DNA of 64,000 bases from Dipetalonema caudispina (GCA_013365325.1 JABVXV010000019.1:434001-498000), one strand, 5' to 3'; shown: positions 25,714-39,432, counted from the first letter of the stretch. Made by a program: numbers and translations. Notes: a model not told the origin generated them from the letters alone.

Positions 25714-26612
25714 AGAACTAATAGAAAGATTGAATTCAATTTCCCATATTTAAATATCATAAAATAAGTGAATCAAATAACAATTCATCAAAAAGGAACC
25801 AATAAACAATTGAAATTCATTTACAGCTATGACAACATTCCTATATAACAGAAAATGAGGAAAAAATTTAGAGAAATTGATAATGTAACACTTTGAAGCT
25901 AAAGTGAAAAAAGCTATTAGGAATAAAATAACACCAAATAGAATAGTGAAGTTAGAAATCAGTAGTTCCTCCTTCAACTATCACATTCTGCTTATCAGTT
26001 TGAGCACAGGAAGTGTTGTGAAGGATAGTATCTCGGATTATTATTGTTCATCAAACATTGACTGGTATTTTGCAATGATTCTAATTTAACTACTATAGGT
26101 AGTCTACAGTATCAAATTATAATCATTACAAAATCTTTTTGTCTTCTTTTTCATTCCCTCAGAACTTTTAATAAATATCTAAATAAAACGAAAATTCTTG
26201 AATCAATTAATTCAAAAATTAAGAAAGCTAAACAAACAGAAAAGTGAATGTGCTAGTTTCATTCAATTCATTTTTGATTCCTCTCTGATGATCCCAAGAG
26301 AGTATCCGATTCGATGGAACATAATTCTTTTTTAGTGTGGACCAGATTGCAATGATAGAAGTTAGTAAAGTGAGGTATAGCCTTTCAAATTTACGTTCGA
26401 AAACATTTAACAGGCAAATATGACTTACAAGTTTTTAAAAGAATTGCAGAAAACAAGGATGTGAGCCTACAGCAATTCTTTTATTCACTCTGATGGATAA
26501 CATAATTTCGCTTATTGAAGCAAAGCATCAAATTTGCTTAGGAAATAAATGATTAACGATCAATAGGTCAACATGTAGTAGGTGTCAGAAAAACAAAGTA
26601 CAATAAACTTAC

Positions 26613-26703
26613 ACTTAGACGAGGAAGAAGAGCTGGGTTAGTAATATGGCTGGAAAGGATGGATGATAACCGATGGACGTCGAGCTGGATCGCCGAATGG
26701 CCT
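26613..26703 (-). CDS. Candidate alternative 5' exon of egl-27
   Basis: An acceptor with a pyrimidine-rich lead (ends at 26704), 91 bases open in a single frame, and a consensus GTAAGT donor at 26612-26607. It encodes about 30 residues including IQLDVHRLSSILSSH. Exit phase 0 would join directly to the egl-27 exon at 24130, but not to the candidate at 25407-25591, so the two would be mutually exclusive. The patch is richer in G+C than its flanks. It has no ATG, so another upstream exon would be needed. Confidence 0.28.
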
Positions 26704-27369
26704 CTATGATGTGAGAAAGAACCGTTGTGAAGACCGTTAATGAGATGAGTGCATTCATTCCCTTATACGTTAGTTTGGCATTACGTAAATGGGTCGAAAT
26801 TGAAGGTTTAATCTTCAGATAGTATTGATAAGGTAGAAAGTAAAAGTGGATTTCACACTTACCACCCATTTCTAATTCCTAATGATAGAGCAAAATTTCA
26901 AATAGCTAATAGTACGATCATGTAAACAATTTCCATTGTTTGTTCCTCAGAAATAATCAACTTGTTCTATACAAACTTCTATTTACTTTCCCCAACGATA
27001 GATACACTCCAATCATATTCTTATCATGATTCATTATATAAACCACAGGCAAGGATAACTATTCCAATTCTTAATATCAATTTCTTATGTTAGAAGTAAT
27101 TACTTCTACAAATTGTGAATAATTAAGAAACAAAATATGATAATCAATGTTAGTATAGCAATGAACGAACAACTACTTTTAATGATCCATCGAGAGATAC
27201 TCTTCCAAGCAATTAAAAGCTCTTGAAAATGACTCATTATAAACTAAATGACATAAACTAAAATATAAATTGAACTAGGAAAAAAACATATGATCTCGCA
27301 AAGAATTGTCAATAAACCCATAATTTGTCAAATTTATACTCCAATGAGCAACAAAAGGCGAAACAGCAC

Positions 27370-27590
27370 AACATAAGATTAAAAATTCGGGTGGGAATAG
27401 AGTGCCGAAGGGTCGAACAGACATGAAAAGATCCACATGCATATTCGACAGACGACAACATCGGGCGAATGCGAAAAATAGGATCAGCAAAAGGCAGGCA
27501 GGCAGGCGATCGTTACCCGCACCGGCACCACCAGTAGCAGCACATACCTCATCACCGTACACACCGCACCGATTTCCCACACATCAATAA
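27370..27590. other. GC-rich island, possible 5' exon or promoter of egl-27
   Basis: Noticeably richer in G+C and in CpG than the surrounding AT-rich DNA. Both strands are open over about 60 codons: the plus strand encodes a basic peptide, the minus strand a cysteine- and leucine-rich one. On the minus strand GGTGATGAG is followed by the strong donor gtatgt (about 27547). This could be a noncoding first exon and promoter of egl-27, or an exon of an unidentified gene. Neither reading frame is recognisable. Confidence 0.3.
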
Positions 27591-29689
27591 ATTTTGTTGC
27601 ATGTATGCAATCAAAAACTGAAGATGTCATCAAATTCCAAGTTAGCCATCTTCAATTACAATGAAGTGCTGATGTTACATTTATCCTCTCAATTCATTAT
27701 ATTTATTCCAATTGCGCTGATGACAAATAAAATCCATCGATAAGTTTGCTTAAGTGAATTGAAACATGCAATCAACATAATGTATTGTATCAGAAGAGTG
27801 CAAAAAATTATAATCCCAGGTATTATAACAATACCTAAATGCAATAAAGTTGAAGAATTTAGTCAAAAGCAATTTAACTTGACAGCTAGAAATTATAAAA
27901 ATACTCACCTGCTATAGGCGAATATTTTCAATTCTACCCATGAAACTGGGCAACTTAAAGAAAAGCCTCATAGAATATACTCTAGTACAGATCTTCTTGA
28001 ATATACTCAATTATCATTCTTTTTTTACTTTTACTTTCACTGATATCAACAACCTACGTTACTTAAATATTTTCATCATCCAAGCAGTAAAGCACTGCAT
28101 AGATTTCATAAGTCATCATCCTAACAATCAAATAACAGTTAAAAATCCAAAGACAAAGTCCAGACATAGGAATGGAAGGGAAAGGAAATGGAGAGAAAAG
28201 TTCTAAATTCTAGTCTTTGAGTACTAGACAATCACGACAATTGTCCCTTCGTCAATACTTTTTGCACAATGTCACAGCGAATATCATACTTTCCTGACAC
28301 ATCTATTTAATTAGCTGATAAAAAAACTTGCTTTTAAAAACATTAAATGCTAAAGCATCAATCTATCAATATTACCTTACAAATTCGGTAGGTGTGCATG
28401 TTTTGTAAAAAAAAAAAAGGTATAAACTCCATTTCGACTTCACTTTTCCTTCTGATTTATAGCGATATAACGAGTAAAACCCATTAAAACACTAAATAAA
28501 TGAGCCAAAATAGTGAGTAAGCCACATTGAATTGATAAATAAGTGAAATTAAATCGATAGAATATGCATTATTTTGAGTTAAGGAAGCACTAACAGATGG
28601 AAAGTGGACAATTAACCGCAATTATAAGGAGTAGTTAGAATGAATTGATTAAGTTATTTAGGAAAAGAAAATGATGAGATGTGAAATGTCAAATATACCT
28701 TACCGAAAAAGAGTTCTGCCCCTCCAATGTGATGATGCAGTTGGAGTAAAATGCACCCAAATCCTGAAAATATGGATATTAAATAAATAAATCGTAATTA
28801 TTTACAAGTGAACCAATTTGTCAGATTCACTTACTTGTTTTATTTAAAGTTTATCCAATCAATTAGACCATAACTAATGCAATCAGCGCTCAACTCTCAA
28901 TAGCTGGTAGCTGGAAAATTCAAGAGTGGAAAAGTTGTAGTATAAAATATACGCTATTCAAGCTTGCAACTCATTCCTTTCTATTTCTCAAAATTACTAC
29001 AACAAACTACGAAAAACCATATTGTTTCTGGTTAATCTAAATTAAGAAATTTCCCAATGGAACGATTTTCTTTTATAAAATTTGGTATTACTTAAAAAAG
29101 AAAAACATTGTTCTCGTTGTCATTGTTAAGTCAAACTACTCTCTAAACTGATTTAAAAAAGAGTAGGAATTACCTCAGACTAGTTCATCGAGGAAATTTT
29201 CAAGTTCCTACTTTCCTGTTTCAAATAATTAACATAACACAAGTTGCAAAAGAGCCTAAATTTATCTTTCTTTTGAAAATCTTAATTTTCCGTCATTTAC
29301 ATTCACAAATTTAGAAAACATTAATGCCAAGATATTTTAATGTTCAATACATAAGCTTTCACATCTCCTACAAGATTTACTATGATTTTATAGAAGGTTT
29401 CCGCTAACGACTTTTACGATTGTATATTAGTATCATAAAAGTATCTCTTCCTTCTATTTACCATATCTTAGCATCACAATCATTATCATAACCAATAACA
29501 GCTGAGCATATTGAACAGATCTTCCTTCCTCCTTTCCCTCAAAATTCTATCAAATTTATTAGAGAAAGTGAACGGATATCTTAAAATATCAGATAAATGT
29601 ATGACACATAACAACTATTTATTTATTCATTGCACAAAAATTACCTTTCAAAAACCTTTGATAAATGAGAAATTAAAAAGTAGATTTTA

Positions 29690-29759
29690 AAAAAAGAGAG
29701 AAAGAAAGAGGAAAAGAGAAAGGAAGGGAGAGAGAGAGAGAGAGGGAGAGGAAAGGGTA
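29690..29759 (+). repeat. Purine (GA)n tract
   Basis: Almost purely A and G over about 70 bases, with a perfect (GA) core near 29730-29745. A 30-base A-rich run follows about 100 bases downstream (29857-29885). Confidence 0.9.
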
Positions 29760-31281
29760 TGATGCCAATGCAAAGAGTGCCAGTGCCACTGCTACTGCTG
29801 TTAAAATCGGCTAGGTCGTCGTCGTAAATCACACTAACACTCGGCCATTTATAATAAAAAAAAAAAAAAAAGAAAAAAAAAAAAACATCTTTTGAAGAGC
29901 AATCATTTTCACTACACATATATGACAAGGTTAACTCACCAAAAGGAGAAGAAATTGCCAAAATGAGAAGAATGCAAACAAAATATTCTTTCATTTCATT
30001 GTTAACTTATCATACCAACTAATTATTATTGTAACTACTCAATTAATTTAATTATCTTATTAATTCACAAAGTAAAACATTACGTGAAAAGTAGAGGGAA
30101 AATGCAAACACATTAAATAGAAGGACATATTTGCTTATTCATTTACTTATTGACCTTATTTGACATTCAAGACTTCATGAAATGAATGTAAAGGATAGGT
30201 TTAAATTTCTTGGGTGGTAGTGGTGGTGATGATGGTGGTGATGGTGACACTTTCAATTAAAAAGAAAGCATTAAATGGTATTTGTAATCGAATACTGTTT
30301 GAGAAATCATTCCTCCATCTCACAGAAATGCATATGTTCAATAGCTCTAAACAAAATGTAATCGTTACCATGCTCACATGAAATCAAAACCACAACATTA
30401 AGGTAGCTGGCATGAATCAATCAAAATAAAAATGCAACTATTGCTCCTTAAGTGTATGTTGAACAACACTCTTTTTTCCTTCTCTCTCGCCACACACAAA
30501 AAAAAAAAAGCTGATATTTTGCAGAAGAAAAAAAGTGATGAATTTAATTTGTTTGAATTTAATAAGTTACAAATTCCCTATCGAAAAAATGCAACGATTT
30601 CGGATAATTCGATGAGAATTACTTCAAAAGAAATTTCTGATGTCGTTGAAAATCATTGTTAGTAACAACATAAGAAATTATATTTCGATTACGCACAAAA
30701 AGAAAAAAATACTTTTGCTCAGCTATACTTTTAGGAACATTGCACCTGCCATTTTAAATTTATTCCTTATGCTTCTTTTTAAAGAAAGTAGCTTGAAGAT
30801 TTTAATCTCATCATGTACATTTGTTGCAAAGATATTACAAGAAGTATAACTAGACCGGTTAAAATAATTACCATCATTTCTCACCAAATTAAGCAATAAA
30901 ATTTCTCCGTTAAGCCTTAAGAAGATAAAACCTAGCAATAACCGGAACTTCTTGGTAGTTAGTAGAGAGTACTGAACGGATCAATATTAGATTGACTGAT
31001 TTAATGAAAATATTTGAAACAAGATGAAAGAGATACAGTAGCACTCATATAAGCCAAATAAAATGACAGTAAAACTATCTACCAATCATTGGAAATGTAG
31101 AAAATTAAGAGAGCAGAAGCAGTAGTAAATCATTGTACGAAAGCTGCTCACATTTTGCAAACGTCTTCGAAATTCTTTGCGAAATACTAACAACAACCAA
31201 CTACTATGACGACGAAATGCTACGAAACGACATTAGGAAAGAAGAAAGCACCGTCTGAAACACTGATGCTACTAACGGGGA

Positions 31282-31329
31282 TGATAACATCAAATCTGTT
31301 CTTCTTACACCCATCCTATGATGTTATCA
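31282..31329. repeat. Hairpin with 11-bp perfect arms
   Basis: TGATAACATCA at 31282-31292 is exactly complementary to TGATGTTATCA at 31319-31329, with a 26-base loop. Its function is unknown. Confidence 0.6.
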
Positions 31330-34300
31330 GCGTGAAATTTTGAAATGCTTCGCCGCCATCACTGAATAATTTTTACAGTTATTCCTCATTGAACCATACA
31401 TATATACATATAAAAAGATGATAGTGAATGTTCAGTAATAGAACTCCTCAATAAGGTTTGACGATATTTCGGATTCAGAAATGAAATGTATTAAATAACT
31501 CATCATGTCAATACTTGATGATGAAGGGAAACATTCATTTAAATCCAAACAGTTAACACTACTGGTTGCATTCTAGTTAAGAACATTTTTATCCTAAACC
31601 TAAACTGTTTATGAATAAGGTATTATGCTACTTCTCAAGTAATTTTTTACAACACGTAAAATCTTACTTCTTACGTGGGTCCTAAATTTATGATATAACA
31701 AAAAAAAATCATTCCCAACGGTTACAAATAAAAAAAATTTCTCGAAAATTTCCAATAATTCCTTCTCCTTTCCCTTTCATCTTCCAGAATTGAATTGTTC
31801 AAATTTCCACAAATTTATAGATCTGAGTAGCATACGGAAATATGAACAAGGAGATTGTTTCCGTCTTATTTTCTCCTTCCGAAAATCACTGACGCATAAA
31901 GTATGATTTCAAAACTTGCTTGTTTTCATGTCCATTATAAATAATACAAATGTCAAATCCCATCAGTTACGCAAATTTCCATCGAACTTAAAATCTCGAA
32001 TTTTTATAATTTTTATAGCTGTATTTAATATATAACAAAGTTACCTCATACATATGTCGCAATACATCATAAAAATTACAGTTCAGTCATTAATTCCTCA
32101 ATCTTTATTATTATTACGGGCCATGGAACAGCCATGAATAGTATGAAAGGAGTAACACCTGCCCATCATTACCTGTAATAATAAATGATATCACGAGGGT
32201 AGACACCAATACTAATGGCATTTCCCCTCTTCTATTATCCCTTTCGGGCCTACCGAAGAGTACAATTATTCAATCAACAACAATTCTGTTTTAATTTTAG
32301 CCGCTATTTCACACTATATGATTTAACTAACTTACTCTTTCACCAGTATTAGGCCGATTCAGACATGTCAACCTTAATTTCAATTAAATTTACTTCAGTC
32401 AATTTTCAAATGATTACAGATTATTTTTTATTTACAATCCTATCGAACTTTTTTGAGAATATGACAGTGAAATGAAATATATTGCAACTCAATTTAATTT
32501 ATCGTGTAATCCAATTCATTTCAGTTTTGAACGAAGAACTATGAAAATTCATTTCCAGCTGAAAAATAAAACTCTTTTGAATGCCAACCCATTTGCATTA
32601 ATCCCAACTGAATGAAATATAAACCAGATCATCTTCCTATTCATGTACAAAGGTCAGGATTACCCAACAGTAATAACCCACCACTCATCCTTCATTTTAT
32701 GGTTATTTTTTCCTATAAAGCTAGCTGAGCTTATAATCAAATAATAGATGAACCAAGAAAGATACATTCCACACGCATTCTAAATTCTGTTCAACTTCAT
32801 TTAAATCGGAGAATTTTGATGAAATAAAAGACTAAAGTTCAAAAACATTGTCTCTCATTTACTATTAGCTCTAACCCAGAAGGGAATACTAACCGGATAG
32901 AATAGATCACCTAATTGAGATCGAAAGGAATAAGGAAAAGGATAGGATTCAGAATTCCGTCTCCTGAGATAAGATTCTAGAATCTGAAATATTGTTGCAT
33001 AACAAGCTATATCCTTTTCAACTACGATATCTCGGTGAATGCTTATCCTAATTACTAATAAACAAATATAGCAGATGATACAGTCATAATTGTTTACTAA
33101 TAATTGGTTGAAAAGAAAGAGGTAAAGGATAAGACAGGAAGATTTCATTCCTTTCTTGTTATGCTGCTGCTGCTTCCTGAAGCGTAATGATCGGTTAAAC
33201 GATGCATCAGCAATTCAATCTTATCCTCTCTCATATATAATATATTAATCAATGCATCATCATCAGCATTAGTAACATTCTAAATACAAATGCAATCAAT
33301 GAATTTTGATGATTAACATAGAAAAAATTATCCTCCAAATGATGCCACTATTTGAAATTGATAAATGATGTAAACAAGTAATTTCCAACTTAAAAATTGT
33401 TATTTATTAATGACTAACCGATTAAATGACTACTATGCATGCATACATACAAGAAGTCTTCATCGATGATTTTCAACGACAAATCCCTGGAGAAGTTCCA
33501 ACAAGTATCATACTACTAATAGCATATCAAGTTGCACTTTTTTATCCTACTTTCTACAAGCTTACATTTTCTTTGCAGCTAAAAATGAACAATATTAAAG
33601 TCAATAAGTAAATAAATAAATAAATGAAATTGAAAAGTAAATATTAAAGAGAGTATTTGAACGGACAAAATTTATTCGAAACGGTTATTGAATAATTCAA
33701 ATATCGCAAACATTGAGACTCGTAAGAACAAGTATCTAAAAGATTCTATTAGAAGGAGTAAATTGAAGATGAAAAATAAGTACTATATCAGTTAACGACA
33801 ATGAAGTTGATGTTAATCTCAAAATGTGTCTTATCTTCTGAAAAATAAATCGATTTTCATTCTGCTACACACCGTCAACAATTCCTTTCGTTTTTTTTTT
33901 TTTTTCTTTTTTTTTTTATAATTATCTCCTTAGAGTGATCAATTTTGCATGCATGCACAAGTGAACAGGTAAATGACAATGAAGTTAAAGAGTTAGTAAA
34001 ATGATGCATAATTAGATGTAACATACATAAGATCCTCAACCACAATAGAGATAAATATATAATAATAAAGTTAATAGGAAATAGAAACAACTAGAAGTTC
34101 TATTATCGATCACTAATTTCTAGTTTTCTCTATGAAAATAGAATTGTGGATAAGTTTGTGACAATAATACAAGTGAATATATGACATTTGACAGAACATT
34201 TGACATAATTTGCTAAATAAGCTCACTTATTTATAAAATTAACTCAACTTAAATAAGTCTAATAGAAGGACAATCTTTTAAGAAGGAAAGGTAAAAAGTC

Positions 34301-34711
34301 TTTTGGAAAATGAATAATAGACAAGTATGAGCGGGTAGTAAATAAAGAAGGGTGATGTACTCGTAATACGCCATAACTTTATTATATACATCTGCTGATG
34401 AACAAACTAAATGAGAGTTGTTTAAAATGTGAATTATTTGCCAAAGACATAATCGTCCAAATGTCTCCATTACGTTATGGGGGAGAGGAAGGGTGGGAGA
34501 GGGGGAAAAAAAAAACTTTGGATCAAATTTTAAAGGAGAATTATATACAATAAAGTATTGGGAATTTTAACTGAGGGAAATGAATTATCAAAGAAATTTT
34601 GTGATTAAACTTCCGTTAAAAAGTTGGTAGTTGGAATAATTCGTTTTATTTGAATAAAAAAAAATGGTAAAGGAAAGAAAAATAGCACTGATATCTGAAG
34701 AATCTCGGAAG

Positions 34712-34733
34712 AAAAAAAAAAAAAAAAAAAAAA
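34712..34733 (+). repeat. Poly-A run of 22
   Basis: Uninterrupted A run preceded by GAATCTCGGAAG. No retrotransposon-like sequence was noted immediately upstream, so a simple homopolymer is the plain reading. Confidence 0.9.
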
Positions 34734-35996
34734 TGGAATTAAACGGTTGCTTCTATCTGACATTTGTGGCATTGCCCTTTTAACAAATAATGAAAACGTT
34801 AATAGATGCCGTTGAAAAGAAAATAAAAAAAAGATCGATCAATAACTATTAGAAGTCAATATAATCTATCCAATTATTTCTTGTCGATAATTCCTCTTTA
34901 ATTAAGAATGATAGAGTTTTAAGACTAATTTGACAATTCATATATGTTGTGACATATATTTCGTATTAAAGAAAAAAATTTCTTTTTTAAACGTACATAG
35001 TTGAGATGGATGGTCATTGTGTTCGAATTTATATTAGATCATACAGTAACACTCAAACCTTTCTTCACTTTTACATCTCTTCTTTTTGTCTTATCATAAT
35101 TATAGCACAGTTTAAATCAAATATCGCACAGTGTGATGATTATCTATAACTTCCTTACAACCAATTCACTTAAGGAAATTCAACTTCTAGCGACTGCCAA
35201 ATTATAACTTAAAATGTAAAATAATAACTTGAAAATTCCCTTCAAAAATCCCCTCCTTCCTCTTTATTCTCAACAAATAAAACACAGATTATCAGTATTT
35301 TCACAGGATCGATCGTGGAAGCAGCGAATCTAGCGACACGTGAGAGATTTTCAATAATACTGTACAGCTGTGACCTCAGAACCGAATGTCAATTATCATT
35401 TGTGGAGCGATCACATTACGTGTGAGGGAAATTGCTTACTTATCTTTAAATATTACTAATGATGAACTCCTTAGTAACTAATATATTGATGTCAACATCT
35501 TTCAAACATGGCTCATTATTAAAATACAAAAGTAAAAAACATGGAAGTGAAAAGTTTTAAATTATTGAAACAACACACATCGCATAATTTAGCATGCAGG
35601 AAGTTTTTGATTATATATTTAATTTTACTAATAAAGGAAAAATTTGCAAACAAATTCATTTCCAATAACATATATTAATATTAATTCTAAGAGATTGTTT
35701 TCAAATGACAAAATGATAGTGGAAGAACCATAATTATAATGATATTAATTACAGCAGTAATGTCACAAATGGAAATGAAAATTAGCTCATCGACTACTAA
35801 GATTCTTCGCTTATGGCCAAGAACGGAGCAATTAAAAAGCATAAACTCTAGCTCAGAATATTTGGCTGGCCATATATTCTACACATGATAAAATTGATGA
35901 TAATCCTCTCCTCTTCAAGTTTTTTCCCCCTTTTTCTTTGTTTCTTCTCCGCATATTTACTCATTGTCTAATCCAGTCACCTCTCAAAAAGTGATA

Positions 35997-36209
35997 ATGC
36001 ATAACAGTATGAATGATTACATTCTAAAACCGGAAATACTGATGAGAGTTGATAATGATAATGAGGAAAGGACAGGAATCATTAAGGATAGCGATTTTAA
36101 CGATGGAAATAACGGTTATAGAAATAACTGTTCTGTGTATGATGATCAATTCTGCAGTGTAAACCAACGAAAGGGACGGGGACGACAAGGCGGAGGTTTA
36201 AAGGAATAA
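35997..36209 (+). CDS. Candidate small ORF or terminal exon, unknown
   Basis: Seventy codons from ATG to TAA, with a balanced acidic-then-basic composition (MRVDNDNEERTG, then RKGRGRQGGG) and codons richer in G+C than the flanks. The frame is open from 35964, and a 60-base pyrimidine-rich stretch ends in a consensus acceptor (CCAG at 35973-35976) just upstream, so it could be the last exon of a plus-strand gene or a trans-spliced start. No matching upstream exon was found. No family recognised. Confidence 0.22.
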   Translation: MHNSMNDYILKPEILMRVDNDNEERTGIIKDSDFNDGNNGYRNNCSVYDDQFCSVNQRKGRGRQGGGLKE

Positions 36210-36252
36210 AAGCTATCGCGGCAAATGCAGTAAAACTACTCCAACACAACTA

Positions 36253-36356
36253 CTCAAATACATACACATACACACACACACACATACATAAATACATACA
36301 TACATACATACATACATACATCACATACACATACATTCATAGAATACATACATACA
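36253..36356 (+). repeat. Composite (CA)n/(CATA)n microsatellite
   Basis: Runs of ACACAC, then CATA units repeated about eight times, then mixed CA/CATA. It directly follows the candidate ORF at 35997-36209. Confidence 0.92.
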
Positions 36357-36810
36357 CAGATACGTGAAAGATGCGGATAGATAGTGGTGACATACACGCG
36401 ATATCCGTTCTCGCATGCATGTTGCTGACTTGAGGTGAGCACATTTAGTGGTAAGAGATGTAGTCAGTTATTGATAAGTTACCATTGTAAATACTTTATC
36501 ATTACCACCGTTGAAATCAGTATGTAGTAGACAGTTGAAATTTTAAAAGAGATAGAGAAATGATAGTGAGCGAAAGAGATTTTCGAAAATTTGCTTAAAA
36601 ATTGTTCAAATAAATTCTTAAGAAAATGAAAAGGAATTATTACAGTTATCATTTCAAATTATAAAAACATGAAACAATAATGATGTGAAACTTTCTTATG
36701 AGAAAGTTACTACAACAATTACTAAGTAGTACCTATCCTATTGGCAAAGAGTTATTTCGTGATGAAATGAAAAATGGGAAATTCTTTCGAAACAATACAA
36801 AATGACTAAC

Positions 36811-36882
36811 ACACACACACACACACATACACACACACACACAAACACACACACACATACACACACAGACACGCACACACAT
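36811..36882 (+). repeat. (AC)n microsatellite
   Basis: Imperfect AC dinucleotide repeat of about 70 bases, interrupted by single CATAC, AAAC, AGAC and GCAC units. Confidence 0.93.
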
Positions 36883-37554
36883 AGCAAAATACCATTATTG
36901 AACTGATTCCTTTACACAATGAAAAATCTTCCCGTAAAATTTCTCTCAAGATTAAATTGATAGGGAAAGAAAAAGGTTTACGAGATGTGGGAAATGAGAT
37001 ATTTGGCAAATTGCTTATCAATTCGATAATTAAAATTTTCATTACTTTAAACCTTTTTTTTTTCTTTTCAATTTAACTTTAAGCCTTTTTTCCTTTTCAA
37101 TTTAATTTCGAAGCTTCCACTACTTTTATAGAGAGAGAATTAAACTAATTCATTATTAAACAAAATCGATCCTAAATTCTAACCTTTGCAATTAGTAAGC
37201 TTCCATTAATTTTATATTAAGTTTCGAAATCAACAAATAATGTTTTCTTTTCTTTTTTTCTTTTAATTCTCTAAAAACAACTCATAAATTTACTCATATC
37301 GTTGAAAAGAAAGATCAGAATGATAGAATGAATTCATTCGCCATTATTTGAAAGGGATACATCAAAAAATGGATGAGAAAGAGAAAGAGACGTAAAATTC
37401 ATTTTATATTGGCTAGGCTAGTAGTGCAAGGATAAAATGGATCCCCTGCTAGGCAAAGCATTATTTCTATTTGCATAAAGGATTAATCGGTGAGATGAGA
37501 TAAGCGAAATAGAAAGACAGATATTGAACAAAAAGAAGGCTAGCAGTTTGCAAC

Positions 37555-37586
<32 letters not shown>

Positions 37587-37606
37587 GTACACACACACAC
37601 AAATAT
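37555..37606 (+). repeat. (ATA)n plus (AC)n microsatellite
   Basis: About ten ATA units to 37585, followed within five bases by an AC run to about 37601. Confidence 0.92.
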
Positions 37607-38590
37607 GAACAGGTAGTAAAAAGTGTATGGGAAGAGGAGCTCATCTAAAAGTTACTAATTAATTTTCTTAAATAAACAATCCTTTTTTTACAACATATAT
37701 TGCCAAATATTTAGCACTTAGCTTCCATATGAAACAAGAATATATATCTGCCTTAATGTATGCTTTAAGCTTAGTGGAGATGACATGATCAAGGAAGCAT
37801 AGAATGACACAAAGTAAGTGTTGCGACACATGTATCCATTAAGGGTCACTATAGCGTAGGAAGATGTCACTCAAATAACAACGATCATTAAAGAGGATGA
37901 CCTGCCATATATCAAAAACGGAAATCGAGAGATGAGATGAACTGTTTTACGAAGTGTACAGTTATCTCAAATTATTAAAACATATGATAGATCATGTGAT
38001 TTTTGTCAATGATAAACAAATCGATTTAAGAGTGTGTAAGCAAAGATAGTAGAGAAATAAAATTTATTCATTGTTACTAAAAAAAATCTTAAAAACCGAC
38101 TTTCCATTCCCCGATCGCTCTTGATAGAGCGGTATTTTTAACCCCTTAAAAAAATGTCGAATTTGTAAAACATTAGGAAATGAACACGACGATTTGGAAA
38201 AAGTGGCTTCAGTACTATCACTCGATAATGATCCCATGTATGAACTCATTAATTTAATGTAGAGGATGCAAATTAGATGATTTAAGGAGGAGGAAGTTTC
38301 CTAGTCCAGTATCACTTACTTATCACACATTACTTTTACCCTTCTGTTATTTAGAGTATAAATTTGAGTTAGAAGAGCCTGAACTCTCAGAAGTTAGCGA
38401 AATCCTGATGATACTGTAGTGAAAATGAAGGAAGCTGAAATTTGAAAAAAAAAAAATGTACACATCATCCAACGCTCTCTTTCACCTGTCATCCGCCTCA
38501 ACCCGTAATGATTGATAAGAAGTCTATCTCCTTTGTACTGCTCTCTCTCTCTCTCTCTTTCTAATTCGTCCTTTGCAATCTTGCAATCAC

Positions 38591-38664
38591 CATCTTGGGA
38601 GCAGTGGTTTTTCTAGCTGCCGCCATGGGATGAGGAAGCCGTTCTCAGAGGTCATCATAATCAT
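38591..38664 (-). CDS. Candidate first coding exon, unknown gene
   Basis: Minus-strand ATG at 38664 (further ATGs at 38658 and 38655 region) opens a frame including SENGFLIPWRQLEKPLLPR, up to a gtgatt donor at 38590. A TAG lies in frame upstream. The patch is richer in G+C than its flanks. Exit phase 2 does not fit the candidate egl-27 exon at 26703, where it would make a stop. No family recognised. Confidence 0.15.
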
Positions 38665-39330
38665 CACCTCATTACTACACTATCAATTCTCTCCCTCCTT
38701 GTGTAGTGGACAGCACACTTCTTCTCATCCTCTCTCCTCTCTCTTTCGTCCCCATCTTTAGGTCATCGATATCCCTTTCTCTCGTCTCACCTCTCTCAAA
38801 CAACATAAAAGAGACACAGCAGGAGGAAAAATGACACTAAATAGAACTAGTTGATTTAAGTGGCCATTGCTGGTATAATAGCTTCAGGTCAGGATAACTC
38901 TTCACTTTGCTTTCTATCGGTCAAATATACGAATGATCACAAAAATACACAACAACAAACACATTACTCATCTCATATGTGACATCTATGAATTGTACAA
39001 CTGGTCACATATAAACTGGAATGGTTAATAAACGAAACGAATTATGAGTCCTTTAATTAACAATAGAAAGCTTAAATCGATGCCAGTTTACACCACGATA
39101 ATATGTAACATTTGCAATAATGGCACCTGCTTGTCACTCACGAAATATGTCGGAAAATTGATTGAACGACATAATTAATTACAGCTAATAGTGAGGGAAA
39201 TACGCATCAACTGCCATCAAAATTAGATTTAAATTTAAACGTCAACACTTCAATTGAAACAACATATTAAGCAACTTCGAAAGAAATTCGAAATTCCATT
39301 TCTATTTTCTGCCCTATTACTAAGTGTACG

Positions 39331-39396
39331 TATGTATGTATGTATGTGTATTCAAGCTTGTACATCGTGCAGACACAGACACACACATACACACAC

Positions 39397-39428
<32 letters not shown>
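39331..39428 (+). repeat. Compound TATG / AC / AT microsatellite
   Basis: TATG units (39331-39348), then an AC-rich run (39371-39398), then a perfect (AT)n of about 28 bases (39401-39428). Confidence 0.92.

Positions 39429-39432
<4 letters not shown>

Larger units (their letters stand above)
27601..35960. other. AT-rich stretch without a recognisable gene
   Basis: No exon chain could be built on either strand. Contents include a GA-rich purine tract at 29690-29759, a broken poly-A run at 29857-29885, a GGT/GAT-rich stretch at 30213-30248, a short hairpin at 31282-31329, a purine-rich run at 34482-34519 and 22 consecutive A at 34712-34733. ORFs here are short and low in complexity, as expected by chance. 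Confidence 0.6.

Noticed and set aside
29641..29994. 117-codon minus-strand ORF
   Set aside because: Made largely of a Phe run and Leu/Ser repeats from poly-A and GA tracts read in reverse; low complexity with no recognisable core.
34712..34733. Poly-A run as the tail of a processed pseudogene or LINE
   Set aside because: The sequence upstream shows no coding remnant or target-site duplication.
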